From NCBI RefSeq assembly GCF_025148125.1, contig NZ_CP102267.1, positions 4,350,501-4,414,500 of the forward strand: DNA of 64,000 bases, given 5' to 3'. The position numbers and the translations under genes were made by a program. Below the pieces are notes generated by a model, which saw only the letters and a program-made list of their open reading frames with translations, was not told the origin of the DNA and made no database searches. This document shows positions 26,665-34,359 of the stretch, one piece after another; the first letter of the stretch is position 1, and each line of letters begins with the position of its first letter. The DNA comes from Blautia wexlerae DSM 19850 (GTDB lineage: Bacteria; Bacillota; Clostridia; Lachnospirales; Lachnospiraceae).

Positions 26665-28089
26665 CACATCCGTATAGTGTTTCGGCGGTGAAGTTTTCCC
26701 TTCACGGAGACTTGCTGATACAGCTTCAAAAGTCTGTCCTTCCTGCAGCACAGGGAGAGCGACAGCTTCATTTTCTTTGTGTTCCGTTTCACTCTGCCTG
26801 ATACTCATACGGTGAATCCGTTCCACCTCTTTCCAGCCGGACTGTAAAATAGTCTTTCCTTTTGCCGTAAAAGTATATCCCTGGCAGTCCAATATAGCGG
26901 TGACCGCTTCAAATCGGTGTACCTGCGTTGTGGCACAAAGCAGTCTGACGACAAGCAGGGTAAGCACATCCCGCTCCCCGGAAGGAAGCTCTGACAGGTC
27001 TGTCCGTGCGATTTCCACAGTTGGGATAATGGCATGGTGGTCAGTCACTTTGCTGTCATCTGTTACCCGGTCAATGTCCGGCTCTCCGGCGTAGCCTTTT
27101 CCAAAGGTCATATTGTCACGCAGCCACAGGATCAGGGAAGCGGCGGTTGCCTGCATGTCCTTCGTCAAATACTGGCTGTCCGTTCTCGGATAGGTTGCCA
27201 GCTTCTTTTCATAGAGAGATTGCACATAATCAAGGGTCTGTTGAGCCGTATAGCCATAAATACGGTTACATTCCCTTTGCAGAGTTGTAAGGTCATAAAG
27301 GCGGGGAGGCTGTATAGTTTTTACCTGCTTTTCCACAGAACGCACAAAAGCGGAGTTGTGGTCACAGTCCATACGGATTTTTTCAGCCTCGGATCGTTCC
27401 GTCATTTTTTCGCCGGAAGCAGTAAAACCTCCGCAGGTGATTTCCGGCACATAAAAAGGCTTACTGATGAAGGATTCAATATCCGACTCACGCTGTACCA
27501 AAAGTGCCAGTGTCGGTGACATAACACGGCCGACATTTAGGGTGACACCATACAGGACAGAAAAAAGCCGGGTGGCATTGATCCCGATCAGCCAGTCGGC
27601 TCCTGCCCGGCAGACCGCCGCATCATAGAGCTTATCGTAATCACTGCCGGGGTGGAGATGGTCAAAGCCCTCACGGATCGCCGCATCCTCCATACTGGAA
27701 ATCCAAAGGCGCTCCATAGGCTTTTTACATCCGGCATATTCATAGACCAGACGGAAGATCAGTTCTCCTTCTCGTCCGGCATCCGTAGCGCATACCACGG
27801 AATCCACCCGTTTGTCCTTCATCAATCGGCACAAAAGGGCAAGCTGCGTTTTCTTATCCTTTGGCACTTCATATTTCCAGTTTTCCGGTAGGATCGGAAG
27901 ATCCTCATACCGCCATTTGGCGTACTGTTCTTTGTAAGCCTCCGGCTGTGCCAGTTCCAAAAGATGTCCCACGCACCAGCTCACCAGATAGCCGGAACCC
28001 TCGAGATAACCGTCTTTTCTTTCCGTTGCGCCTAATACTGCTGCCAGTGACATAGCAACAGAGGGCTTTTCTGCAATCACAAGTTTCAT
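26611..28089 (-). pseudogene. topB: DNA topoisomerase III of ICE-C, 3'-truncated
   Basis: There are 492 residues, of which about 475 are TopB. The Toprim domain has EKPSVAMSLAAVLGA and the acidic motif ATDAGREGELIFR near 105. The active-site Tyr is in ATYPRTDSQYL near 300. The sequence keeps the family pattern to SPPKHYTD and then runs into unrelated DNA at about 26,665 before stopping. ICE TopB proteins are usually near 700 residues, so the C-terminal part is missing. The catalytic Tyr remains, so activity is possible but doubtful. GGAGG precedes the ATG. Confidence 0.82.
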
Positions 28090-28109
28090 ATTTTTGTAAC
28101 CTCCATTTC

Positions 28110-29129
28110 TTACAGACTTACTTCACTGCGGTGGGGCTGCTTTGGTGCTGTGTGATCTGCCTGCTGAATCTGTGCTTTTTTATCCGAGAGCCGTCCTAAA
28201 ACGCTTTTTTCCTGTCCACGCTGCAGCAGCTTTGCCTCACGGTCATAATACTGGACCTTATCCGAAAGGCGGTCCTCCGGGGCTACCTGGGTAGCATTGA
28301 CCTCTCGTACCATAGCTTCCAATTCGGAAAGCTGCATGGAACCATTATCCGGCAAAATCAGCAGCTCGTGGATTGATGACGGAAGGACATAAAAATTGGT
28401 ACCGAGTAATTCAGCGACTTTTTCCAGAACGCCGTCCTGCACCGATACAGATGCACCGTTTAATTTTTCCTGATTTGTCAAGATATAAATGGGTATCATT
28501 CCTATATCCAATGGTTCTTCACGGTTAAAGAGGTTTTCAGGTTTTACAGAGAAGATACTTTCTGCCATGACTTCTTCCATGTCATAAAGGCAGACAGGAC
28601 TCCTTGCGTTTGCTGCCTGCACCGCATCTTTATGAAGCTGTTCTTTTGTGATACCCCACATCTGAATCATGCTTTCAGTAATGGCAACAGAAGCAGTCCC
28701 TTCCTCATTTGCTGCAACCTGAATCCTGTAATAAGCTGCCAGATCCCCGCAGGAAGTATAAGGTTTTCCTTTCAGATATTCCTGATTTGTTTCAGGATCG
28801 CACATCTGTACCGCCAGCATAGGACGGATGGCCTCATAGTTTTCCAGAACAGAGATGTCCAGCGGAACCCGGTTGTGATTTTCCACCTGAATCTGTGCGA
28901 TCTGTTTCATCGCCGCATCTAAGGACAGCCCTTGTTCCACCTGCTCGGCGAGCGCTTCCAGATAGATTGTTGGTGCAGATCGTTCTCCGGGAGAAAGAAT
29001 CGTCAATCCGGTCAGCAGCCGGTCGTTGCTTTTTGTTACTTCATTGATGGAAACTACTGCGTTCTGGTATTCCATAGGCAGGTATTCCTTGATATGGCTT
29101 TTTACATATTCTACAAAATTCTGATTCAA
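28110..29129 (-). CDS. DUF5688 family protein
   Basis: The protein has 339 residues, starting at TTG 29129 with AAAGGAGG upstream; this start overlaps the stop of the preceding DUF3789 gene. The family region covers LNQNFVEYVKSHIKEYLP to about 290 (AITESMIQMWGITKEQLHKDA, then IPIYILTNQEKLNGA). The C-terminal 60 are basic and disordered. The function is unknown. The family is common beside topB in gut Firmicutes ICEs. A longer ORF upstream to 29,279 has no ribosome site and overlaps DUF3789 in full. Confidence 0.72.
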   Translation of the reverse strand: MNQNFVEYVKSHIKEYLPMEYQNAVVSINEVTKSNDRLLTGLTILSPGERSAPTIYLEALAEQVEQGLSLDAAMKQIAQIQVENHNRVPLDISVLENYEAIRPMLAVQMCDPETNQEYLKGKPYTSCGDLAAYYRIQVAANEEGTASVAITESMIQMWGITKEQLHKDAVQAANARSPVCLYDMEEVMAESIFSVKPENLFNREEPLDIGMIPIYILTNQEKLNGASVSVQDGVLEKVAELLGTNFYVLPSSIHELLILPDNGSMQLSELEAMVREVNATQVAPEDRLSDKVQYYDREAKLLQRGQEKSVLGRLSDKKAQIQQADHTAPKQPHRSEVSL

Positions 29130-29281
29130 TCGTTGTCCTCCTTTTTGTCCGTCAGATTTGCGTTGTGTTTGGGTTCGGAATGTTCCGTGTTCTCTTTTCC
29201 AACCTGCATAAGACACATCAGCATAACGCCGGAAACTATCCCTCCGGCAAAGGTAAGGAAATGTAAGATCAGGTTCCACAT
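29126..29281 (-). CDS. DUF3789 small membrane protein
   Basis: The protein has 51 residues. One membrane helix (ILHFLTFAGGIVSGVMLMCLMQVG) is followed by a polar tail. The ATG at 29,281 is chosen because AGGAGG is seven bases upstream; the ATG two codons earlier would leave one base. It is coupled to the DUF5688 gene by overlap. Confidence 0.7.
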   Translation of the reverse strand: MWNLILHFLTFAGGIVSGVMLMCLMQVGKENTEHSEPKHNANLTDKKEDND

Positions 29282-29307
29282 AAGCATTCCTCCTAAAAAT
29301 GGGTAAA

Positions 29308-29333
29308 GAAAAACGCCCACTTCAAAGTGAGCG
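29308..29333 (-). terminator. Terminator after the SLOG gene
   Basis: GCGCTCACTT and AAGTGGGCG pair, followed on the minus strand by TTTTTC, directly downstream of the SLOG stop. Confidence 0.75.
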
Positions 29334-29346
29334 CATCAACAGGTAT

Positions 29347-29856
29347 CTATTTTGTTTTTGGTTTCAAGTGATCCGGCAGGACGATTTCTCCAACTGGGAT
29401 TTCCCGCAGTTCCTTCTTCATCCGATGGGTAAAGCGGATCGTCTTTGCTGTACCTCCGGTTTCCCGTCCGTCATATACAGCGATCACTCGGTCGGAGTGT
29501 TCCACCATATAACGATTTCTGTGGGAGTAGACGCTTGGGAGATATTTTTCCTGTATCACAACAACATCCGCACAAGCCTCCAGCAGTTCACGGGTTCTTG
29601 TTTTCTTATTTAGGCTGTCCAGACGCTTGCGGTAAGGGATCACTGCGATCAGCTCCAGTGCCGGGGTGGTCTGCTTTCTTTCCAGCACCAGCTCCACAAA
29701 ATACTGGTCTACGCCATCTGCAAAACCGCTCATAAAACAGGTGAACCCATCTGTAACAGCAGCATCGATCTCATGTGCCAAGGCTGTTTTTATTTTGTTG
29801 ATCTCATTCTGCGGTAAATCCCTGTGTCCGGTAACACAGCAAGTTTTTCCTTTCAT
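29347..29856 (-). CDS. SLOG-family (YpsA/DUF1273-like) protein
   Basis: The protein has 169 residues and a Rossmann-like fold: CCVTGHRDLP at the N-terminus, GFTCFMSGFADGVDQYFVELVLERK, then VIAVYDGRETGGTAKTIRF. SLOG proteins bind nucleotides or their derivatives and occur with DprA-like and defence genes. Its role in the ICE is unknown. It is divergent from an XRE gene at 30,006 and followed by its own terminator. Confidence 0.72.
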   Translation of the reverse strand: MKGKTCCVTGHRDLPQNEINKIKTALAHEIDAAVTDGFTCFMSGFADGVDQYFVELVLERKQTTPALELIAVIPYRKRLDSLNKKTRTRELLEACADVVVIQEKYLPSVYSHRNRYMVEHSDRVIAVYDGRETGGTAKTIRFTHRMKKELREIPVGEIVLPDHLKPKTK

Positions 29857-30005
29857 CGGTCATCCCTCCATCTGATAGGTAAAATTCTTCACTTTTCATA
29901 TAGTAATAGATTTAATTTAGCAAGTCAACGATAATACCCTTTTTCCTTTTGCGGATAATAAAGGGGCGTGAGGTACAATCTATTACAGAATGGGAGGTGA
30001 AGGCG

Positions 30006-30320
30006 ATGTATGAAGATTTTGTCCCGGAACGATTAGCGAAGCTGCGGACACAAAAAGGAGTTTCCGCACGTGATATGTCTTTATCGTTAGGTCAGGCAAA
30101 CAACTACATCAATAATATTGAGAATAAAAAGTCACTTCCCGCTATGCAGTCTTTTTTCTACATCTGCGAATATCTGGGTGTGACACCGCAGGAATTCTTT
30201 GATGAAGGAAATACCTACCCGGAAACCTTAAAGGAATTCATTGCAGAGGCAAGACAGCTTGATCCTCAATCCATGCAATATATCCTCGGTATTATGAAAG
30301 AACTCAATAGCAGAAAGTAA
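30006..30320 (+). CDS. XRE-family regulator of ICE-C
   Basis: The protein has 104 residues. The helix-turn-helix is RLAKLRTQKGVSARDMSLSLGQANNYINNIENKKSLPA, followed by a short C-terminal domain (QEFFDEGNTYPETLKEFIAEARQLD). GGGAGGTG precedes the ATG at 30,006; the ORF is open 19 codons upstream without a ribosome site. It is the only plus-strand gene in ICE-C and is divergent from the SLOG gene. A terminator follows. Confidence 0.78.
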   Translation: MYEDFVPERLAKLRTQKGVSARDMSLSLGQANNYINNIENKKSLPAMQSFFYICEYLGVTPQEFFDEGNTYPETLKEFIAEARQLDPQSMQYILGIMKELNSRK

Positions 30321-30346
30321 GCGGTCACGGTAATGGCCGCTTTTTT
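30321..30346 (+). terminator. Terminator of the XRE gene
   Basis: GCGGTCA and TGGCCGC arms are followed by TTTTTT. Confidence 0.7.
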
Positions 30347-30439
30347 CGTGACTTTCTTTATTATATTTTATAATGTTCTCGAAATGTCCGCTCCCTATAC
30401 CGATAAGTATTCAAAAACTGTTCTCCAAACAGCCTTTTT

Positions 30440-30853
30440 CTATTCGCCGGTACTGCCAAAGCTGCCGGTTCCTCGTTCTGTTCCCAGATCGGTTACAAAA
30501 TCCGCAATGACGATCGGCGTGATCACAAGCTGCCCGATACGGGCTCCCTTAAAAAGAGACTGCGCCTGATTGCTTACATTGCTGATGATCGCATGGATCT
30601 CTCCACGGTAGCCGGAATCCACAGGCGGCAGTTCACAGACCAGACCTTTTACCGCCATGCTGGTACGGGGAAAGATATATCCCGCATATCCATCCGGTAT
30701 TTCCAGTCCAAAACCCAAAGGAATTTTGGCGATTTCTCCGGGCTGTAAGGTACAGTCATAGGGCAGATAAACATCCGCTCCGGCATCATTGCCATGCGGA
30801 CGGTAAGGACGCTGGTGCTCCGGTACGCCAAAGTCGATCAGTTTTATTTTCAT
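30440..30853 (-). CDS. dut: dUTP diphosphatase
   Basis: The protein has 137 residues with the trimeric dUTPase motifs in order: DAGADVYLPYD (motif 1), PRTSMAVKG (2), GNDAG-type turn and VDSGYRGEIHAIISN (3), RIGQLVI (4) and RGTGSFGSTG (5). It hydrolyses dUTP to dUMP and so feeds thymidylate synthesis. The start at 30,853 follows AAGGAG; a longer frame upstream lies inside thyX. It overlaps thyX by four bases, so the two are coupled and functionally linked. Confidence 0.9.
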   Translation of the reverse strand: MKIKLIDFGVPEHQRPYRPHGNDAGADVYLPYDCTLQPGEIAKIPLGFGLEIPDGYAGYIFPRTSMAVKGLVCELPPVDSGYRGEIHAIISNVSNQAQSLFKGARIGQLVITPIVIADFVTDLGTERGTGSFGSTGE

Positions 30854-31617
30854 CGGCAGTCTCCTTCCCAAAGAGCAGGATAATCTTTTTCCAAAATATC
30901 CTCTGGCGTCATATTTGCCTGCAGTTTTCGTCCGCAGGTCATTTTCCCTTCCAGACATCGATCCATCTGACAAAAAGGCCCGGTCAGTGATGGGGCAAAC
31001 AAAGTAGGGCTTAGTTCATAAAGTTCTTTCCAGACCTTTAGCAGCACGATCCTTGTTTCATCTGTATTTCTCCGGCATACCCGCTGGCTGATGATATGTT
31101 TCCACTGATAAGGGGTGGCGCTGATGAGCAGTACATTCCGCAATCCCTGGGGCGTGGCATAGCCGGCCGCATCGTGCCCGCTTCCGGCAGTGCACAGGGC
31201 TTCATAACATTTCATGCTTTCATTACAGCTTTTTAAGTACAGTTCCCGTACCACTGCCGGAGCCGTCATAATAGAATACGGGACAGCGAAATCCGCCTGT
31301 CCCGTATAGTTGCTGTACTGCAGCGATGCGCTCATAAATTTTACTTCGTTCTGGTGGCGGGTGATCTGCGCCAGAAAACGCCTGCTGGCGCCGACAATGG
31401 CTACCGTGATCACCGCAAATTTCTGGATGGTAGGATGGGGAAGCGCCCCCATAGCTGCTACTGTCTGAACGCTGAATGATTTTTCGTAGAGCTCCATCAG
31501 GTCGTCCATTGAGGCAATCTTATGTCCCTGCTGGGTAAGCCTTGCCGCAAAGACCATGTTTTTTTCTGCTTCCGCTACCGCCTGGCAGTTCAAAATTTTT
31601 ACTTCAATCTGTTTAAT
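30850..31617 (-). CDS. thyX: FAD-dependent thymidylate synthase
   Basis: The protein has about 255 residues. The ThyX core is present: ASRRFLAQITRHQNEVKFMSASLQYSNY corresponds to the RHR-x7-S signature region, and RRNTDETRIVLLKVW is the C-terminal Arg-rich part. The enzyme makes dTMP from dUMP with methylenetetrahydrofolate and FAD. The start is unclear: the best ribosome site (GGAGGG) points to ATT at 31,617, which overlaps the preceding stop as ATTAA; TTG at 31,593 is the alternative. With dut downstream it forms a pyrimidine cassette. Confidence 0.8.
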   Translation of the reverse strand: MKQIEVKILNCQAVAEAEKNMVFAARLTQQGHKIASMDDLMELYEKSFSVQTVAAMGALPHPTIQKFAVITVAIVGASRRFLAQITRHQNEVKFMSASLQYSNYTGQADFAVPYSIMTAPAVVRELYLKSCNESMKCYEALCTAGSGHDAAGYATPQGLRNVLLISATPYQWKHIISQRVCRRNTDETRIVLLKVWKELYELSPTLFAPSLTGPFCQMDRCLEGKMTCGRKLQANMTPEDILEKDYPALWEGDCR

Positions 31618-31930
31618 TGGTATGTCCCTCCTTTACAATCGCTTTCAGTAAGAACAGATAGTTAAGACTGTCTGTGATCTTTTCGTCCCATGTGTCCATC
31701 GGATAAACCACTTCTTCGGCAAAGCACATATCGTATAGAGAAACAATATGCTTTGCCAGCATACCGGCAAGGGCACGCTGGGGCGTTGTGTGCTGTAAAG
31801 CTGCCGCTGCCTTAAATGCACCCAGCCGGTCCGGGTCATCCCCGGTGTATTCTTTGGTTTTCCGTTTCAAGGTATCAGCACAGAGCCGCACCTGTTCGTC
31901 AAAAACGGCATTGACTTCATTTTGCGTAAT
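31613..31930 (-). CDS. Helical protein before thyX, unknown function
   Basis: The protein has about 105 residues from an apparent ATT start at 31,930, eight bases after AGGAGGG. An ATG at 31,993 in frame lies inside a strong hairpin and is rejected. The pattern (KTKEYTGDDPDRLGAFKAAA, then WDEKITDSLNYLFLLKAI) recalls MazG/DUF1599-like helical proteins of nucleotide metabolism, which would suit its place before thyX and dut. This is inference by eye. Confidence 0.5.
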   Translation of the reverse strand: MTQNEVNAVFDEQVRLCADTLKRKTKEYTGDDPDRLGAFKAAAALQHTTPQRALAGMLAKHIVSLYDMCFAEEVVYPMDTWDEKITDSLNYLFLLKAIVKEGHTN

Positions 31931-31958
31931 ATAGCATCCCTCCTTTGAAAACAAGAAA

Positions 31959-31990
31959 CCGGCTATTCTAAAGCATCTTAGAATAGCCGG
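31959..31990 (-). terminator. Strong hairpin after the AbiEii gene
   Basis: CCGGCTATTCTAA and TTAGAATAGCCGG are perfect 13-base arms. The T-run after it on the minus strand is weak (TTTCTTGTTTTC), so termination may be partial. It divides the abiE pair from the thyX operon. Confidence 0.65.
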
Positions 31991-32013
31991 CAAATAAATG
32001 GATATGTAATTGT

Positions 32014-33012
32014 TTATAGTGTATTGATCTCTTTTTCCAGTTCCTGGACCGCTGCTATGACTGTCTCAAATGTCGGAACATCCCCATACAACATATCCTG
32101 CATAGAGTTATAGTCCGCTTCCAATGCTGCAAACCGATATTCCGGCGGGAGTAATTTTAATGTGCCCGGCACAGCCTCCGGGTACTTCGCCCATGATCTG
32201 GGATAGAATTTCATTTTGAAATCTACAACTTTCTTCAGGAGGTCAAGCCTGGAAAAAGCAGCTTCTTTAACCGGTGTTGCAGCCATGCGGTAGAGATCAT
32301 AATAATGTCTGGAATACCGCTGCGGCATTTCCAAATGTTCCGGTCTGTTCGCTTCATGGTGCAGGATTGTGGCTTTTTCCCAGAAGGTCCGTTCCGGGGC
32401 AACGGTAAGGATTGCAGTTTCTTTTTGCTCAAAAATCTTCGGATAATATTTTGCCGCGTAAGGTTCGATCTGCGCTGTTTTTGCAGGAGTCCACGCTGCC
32501 AGCGCACCAATCTCTAAACGGATCACCTGTAAGGTCGCCGTATTTGTAAAAAGGTGCGGATAGGCGAAAATGACCGTCTGTTTATCCTTTTCATCTATGT
32601 AGACATTTGCTTCACAACCGATTTCCTGGGATAAGCCGGCTTTGACTGCCGGGCAGAATGTTTCGGACAGAAATACCTCCGCACGCGCATTGGCTTCTTT
32701 GTTAAAAGCATCCTGTTTTGTATTGGAACGTTTCTCCCATGGTTCATCTTTGCCATATCCCAATACACGCCAGTCCAGAATCAAATCAATATCTTCTGAA
32801 AACCGGCTGATCAGGTGAAAGGCTTTTGAAAGGCTGGTACCTCCCTTAAAGGTGATGGACTCTTTCCATGGTGAGCGGTGAAATAAATAATCCAGCGTAA
32901 AACATACCCAAAAGTCTTTTTCTACGATGGCATCATTCAGTCCCATTTTATCTGCTGTATTTCTGAACAGCTCCCTGCGGTCGTTATCTGAAAGTCTTGC
33001 TATATTTCTCAT
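32014..33012 (-). CDS. AbiEii/AbiGii-type nucleotidyltransferase toxin
   Basis: The protein has 332 residues. The nucleotidyltransferase motif FKGGTSLSKAFHLISRFSEDIDLILDW lies near 56-82 (GG-T-S and paired Asp). The C-terminal region carries the helical part of AbiEii (TFWEKATILHHEANRP, RHYYDLYRM). In type IV systems the toxin modifies nucleic acid and aborts phage infection; here it may also stabilise the ICE. It overlaps the antitoxin gene by four bases. Confidence 0.85.
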   Translation of the reverse strand: MRNIARLSDNDRRELFRNTADKMGLNDAIVEKDFWVCFTLDYLFHRSPWKESITFKGGTSLSKAFHLISRFSEDIDLILDWRVLGYGKDEPWEKRSNTKQDAFNKEANARAEVFLSETFCPAVKAGLSQEIGCEANVYIDEKDKQTVIFAYPHLFTNTATLQVIRLEIGALAAWTPAKTAQIEPYAAKYYPKIFEQKETAILTVAPERTFWEKATILHHEANRPEHLEMPQRYSRHYYDLYRMAATPVKEAAFSRLDLLKKVVDFKMKFYPRSWAKYPEAVPGTLKLLPPEYRFAALEADYNSMQDMLYGDVPTFETVIAAVQELEKEINTL

Positions 33013-33626
33013 TGTACCTTTTCACCTCCACAAATCTGTCGTATCGTATCGTAAACCCAATCCGTAGACTCTGTTGCTTCCTTCAAACAAGCCTGTTTAT
33101 CCTTGTCTGTCAGTTTTTCGGAAAGCATCTGTATGACTTCTGGCGTAACATTCGATTTGCCAAGCGTTTTTAATGCCTGTATAACCAAACTTGTCATATA
33201 GGACAATCCGGTAATCTCCTTATTGGTTCGGTGCTTAAATTCCAGCTTTGTAGAGTTCCACTCGTAGGTCTTATATGGACCATCGCTGATATAGGACCAT
33301 ACTGCTGTTACCTGTGTTGAAAGACCTAACAGGTTCAATGCTGTATTCCCACATGGGGCAATCGTCCAGTGATAACTTCGTGCCAATGCGTTCGCCACCG
33401 CTTCCGGGTCTGCCGCCACATATTCATCCAGAAGTTTGCTATATTTTGGTTTTTCATAAACACCTTTCAAAATGCGGCGAAGCATACCTGCCTGTGTAAG
33501 CCGGTTTAAGTTCCGTCTTATGGTTTCCGTATCGGCAATATCCGCAAAATCAGAACTGATGAAAATAGTTCCTTCCGCCGCTGCTTTTATCTGCTCCTGA
33601 ATCTGTTTGGAATAGCCATTTGCCAT
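33009..33626 (-). CDS. DUF6088/AbiEi-type antitoxin
   Basis: The protein has 205 residues. An N-terminal winged helix (IFISSDFADIADTETIRRNLNRLTQAGMLRRILKGVYEKP) is followed by a conserved C-terminal domain (DPEAVANALARSYHWTIAPCGNTALNLLGLS). AbiEi proteins repress their own operon by binding inverted repeats and neutralise AbiEii. AAAGGAGGGG precedes the ATG. A 34-base palindrome lies 15 bases upstream of the start, with a second copy 140 bases further up. Confidence 0.82.
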   Translation of the reverse strand: MANGYSKQIQEQIKAAAEGTIFISSDFADIADTETIRRNLNRLTQAGMLRRILKGVYEKPKYSKLLDEYVAADPEAVANALARSYHWTIAPCGNTALNLLGLSTQVTAVWSYISDGPYKTYEWNSTKLEFKHRTNKEITGLSYMTSLVIQALKTLGKSNVTPEVIQMLSEKLTDKDKQACLKEATESTDWVYDTIRQICGGEKVQ

Positions 33627-33640
33627 ATTGCTCCCCTCCT

Positions 33641-33674
33641 TTTGTCCCGAATATTATATATTATTCGGGACAAA
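33641..33674. repeat. Palindromic operator 1 of the abiE operon
   Basis: TTTGTCCCGAATA (33641-33653) and its complement (33662-33674) flank eight A/T bases. It sits immediately before the antitoxin ribosome site, the position for an autoregulatory operator. Confidence 0.7.
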
Positions 33675-33780
33675 TTTTCAATAGGCTTCAAGAGTTTTAG
33701 CAATAGTATTCCACATAGAACAGAATTTATACATCAGTTTCAAATTTTATATCAGGAGATAGGAACTATCGTATTCTTAT

Positions 33781-33812
33781 TTTGTCCCGAATATTGTGTA
33801 TTATTCGGGACA
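33781..33812. repeat. Palindromic operator 2, second copy
   Basis: The same arm TTTGTCCCGAATA (33781-33793) is opposite TATTCGGGACA (33802-33812). It is exactly 140 bases from copy 1 and ends three bases before the next gene's stop codon. The 106 bases between are AT-rich and probably hold the promoter. Confidence 0.65.
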
Positions 33813-33814
33813 TT

Positions 33815-34297
33815 TTAAGCACTCGGCAGGTAGATCCAGTCGTGCATCAGGCACACGCTGGGTTCGTCCTCCCTTGGAACCAGACGGTAGGTACATTCCC
33901 CATAGACCGTGCGTTTGTCCTCGATCTCCATGCCATAGGCTTTATAAAAGCGGTATTCCAGATTGGAGATGATACAGCGCAGGGTTTGCAGAGCCTCCCT
34001 CTGAGCTGATACGATCAGGTCACGGTCAATGCTGCGCTTCAAAAACAGCAACGACTTGTAAAGCTGTACCTCTGTGCGGTAAGGGCGGCAGTCTTTCGTT
34101 TCCAGCCATCCGCAAAAAGCGACCGGTCCGCTCTGGATCACACTGCGGTCCGGGTGATAATACTCGTAGCAGTCCAGGTTTGCCGTATTCAGAAGATAGA
34201 GCATTTCCCGGACTTCATTTTCCGGCATGTCGTAAAACCGCAAAAGTGAGCGGTAAAGATGGACATAGCCGGGAATGGAAATAATGGTATTTACCAT
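33815..34297 (-). CDS. Unknown ICE protein
   Basis: The protein has 160 residues and no family that I recognise. It looks soluble, with helices near 12-40 (HLYRSLLRFYDMPENEVREMLYLLNTAN) and 75-120, and a C-terminus CLMHDWIYLPSA. AAGGAGG precedes the ATG. It lies between the adhesin-sortase gene and the abiE pair. Confidence 0.55.
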   Translation of the reverse strand: MVNTIISIPGYVHLYRSLLRFYDMPENEVREMLYLLNTANLDCYEYYHPDRSVIQSGPVAFCGWLETKDCRPYRTEVQLYKSLLFLKRSIDRDLIVSAQREALQTLRCIISNLEYRFYKAYGMEIEDKRTVYGECTYRLVPREDEPSVCLMHDWIYLPSA

Positions 34298-34325
34298 AAA
34301 ATAAAATCCTCCTTGTAAACAGCAA

Positions 34326-34349
34326 GTGCGGGAGCTTTTGCCCCCGCAC
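34326..34349 (-). terminator. Hairpin after the adhesin-sortase gene
   Basis: GTGCGGG and CCCGCAC arms lie just after the stop codon. The following bases on the minus strand are only moderately T-rich, so termination strength is uncertain. Confidence 0.55.
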
Positions 34350-34359
34350 CGTCTAAAAT

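Noticed and set aside
31931..31993. ATG start at 31,993 for the gene before thyX
   Set aside because: The codons lie inside a perfect 13-base hairpin between two operons, and the ribosome site is downstream.
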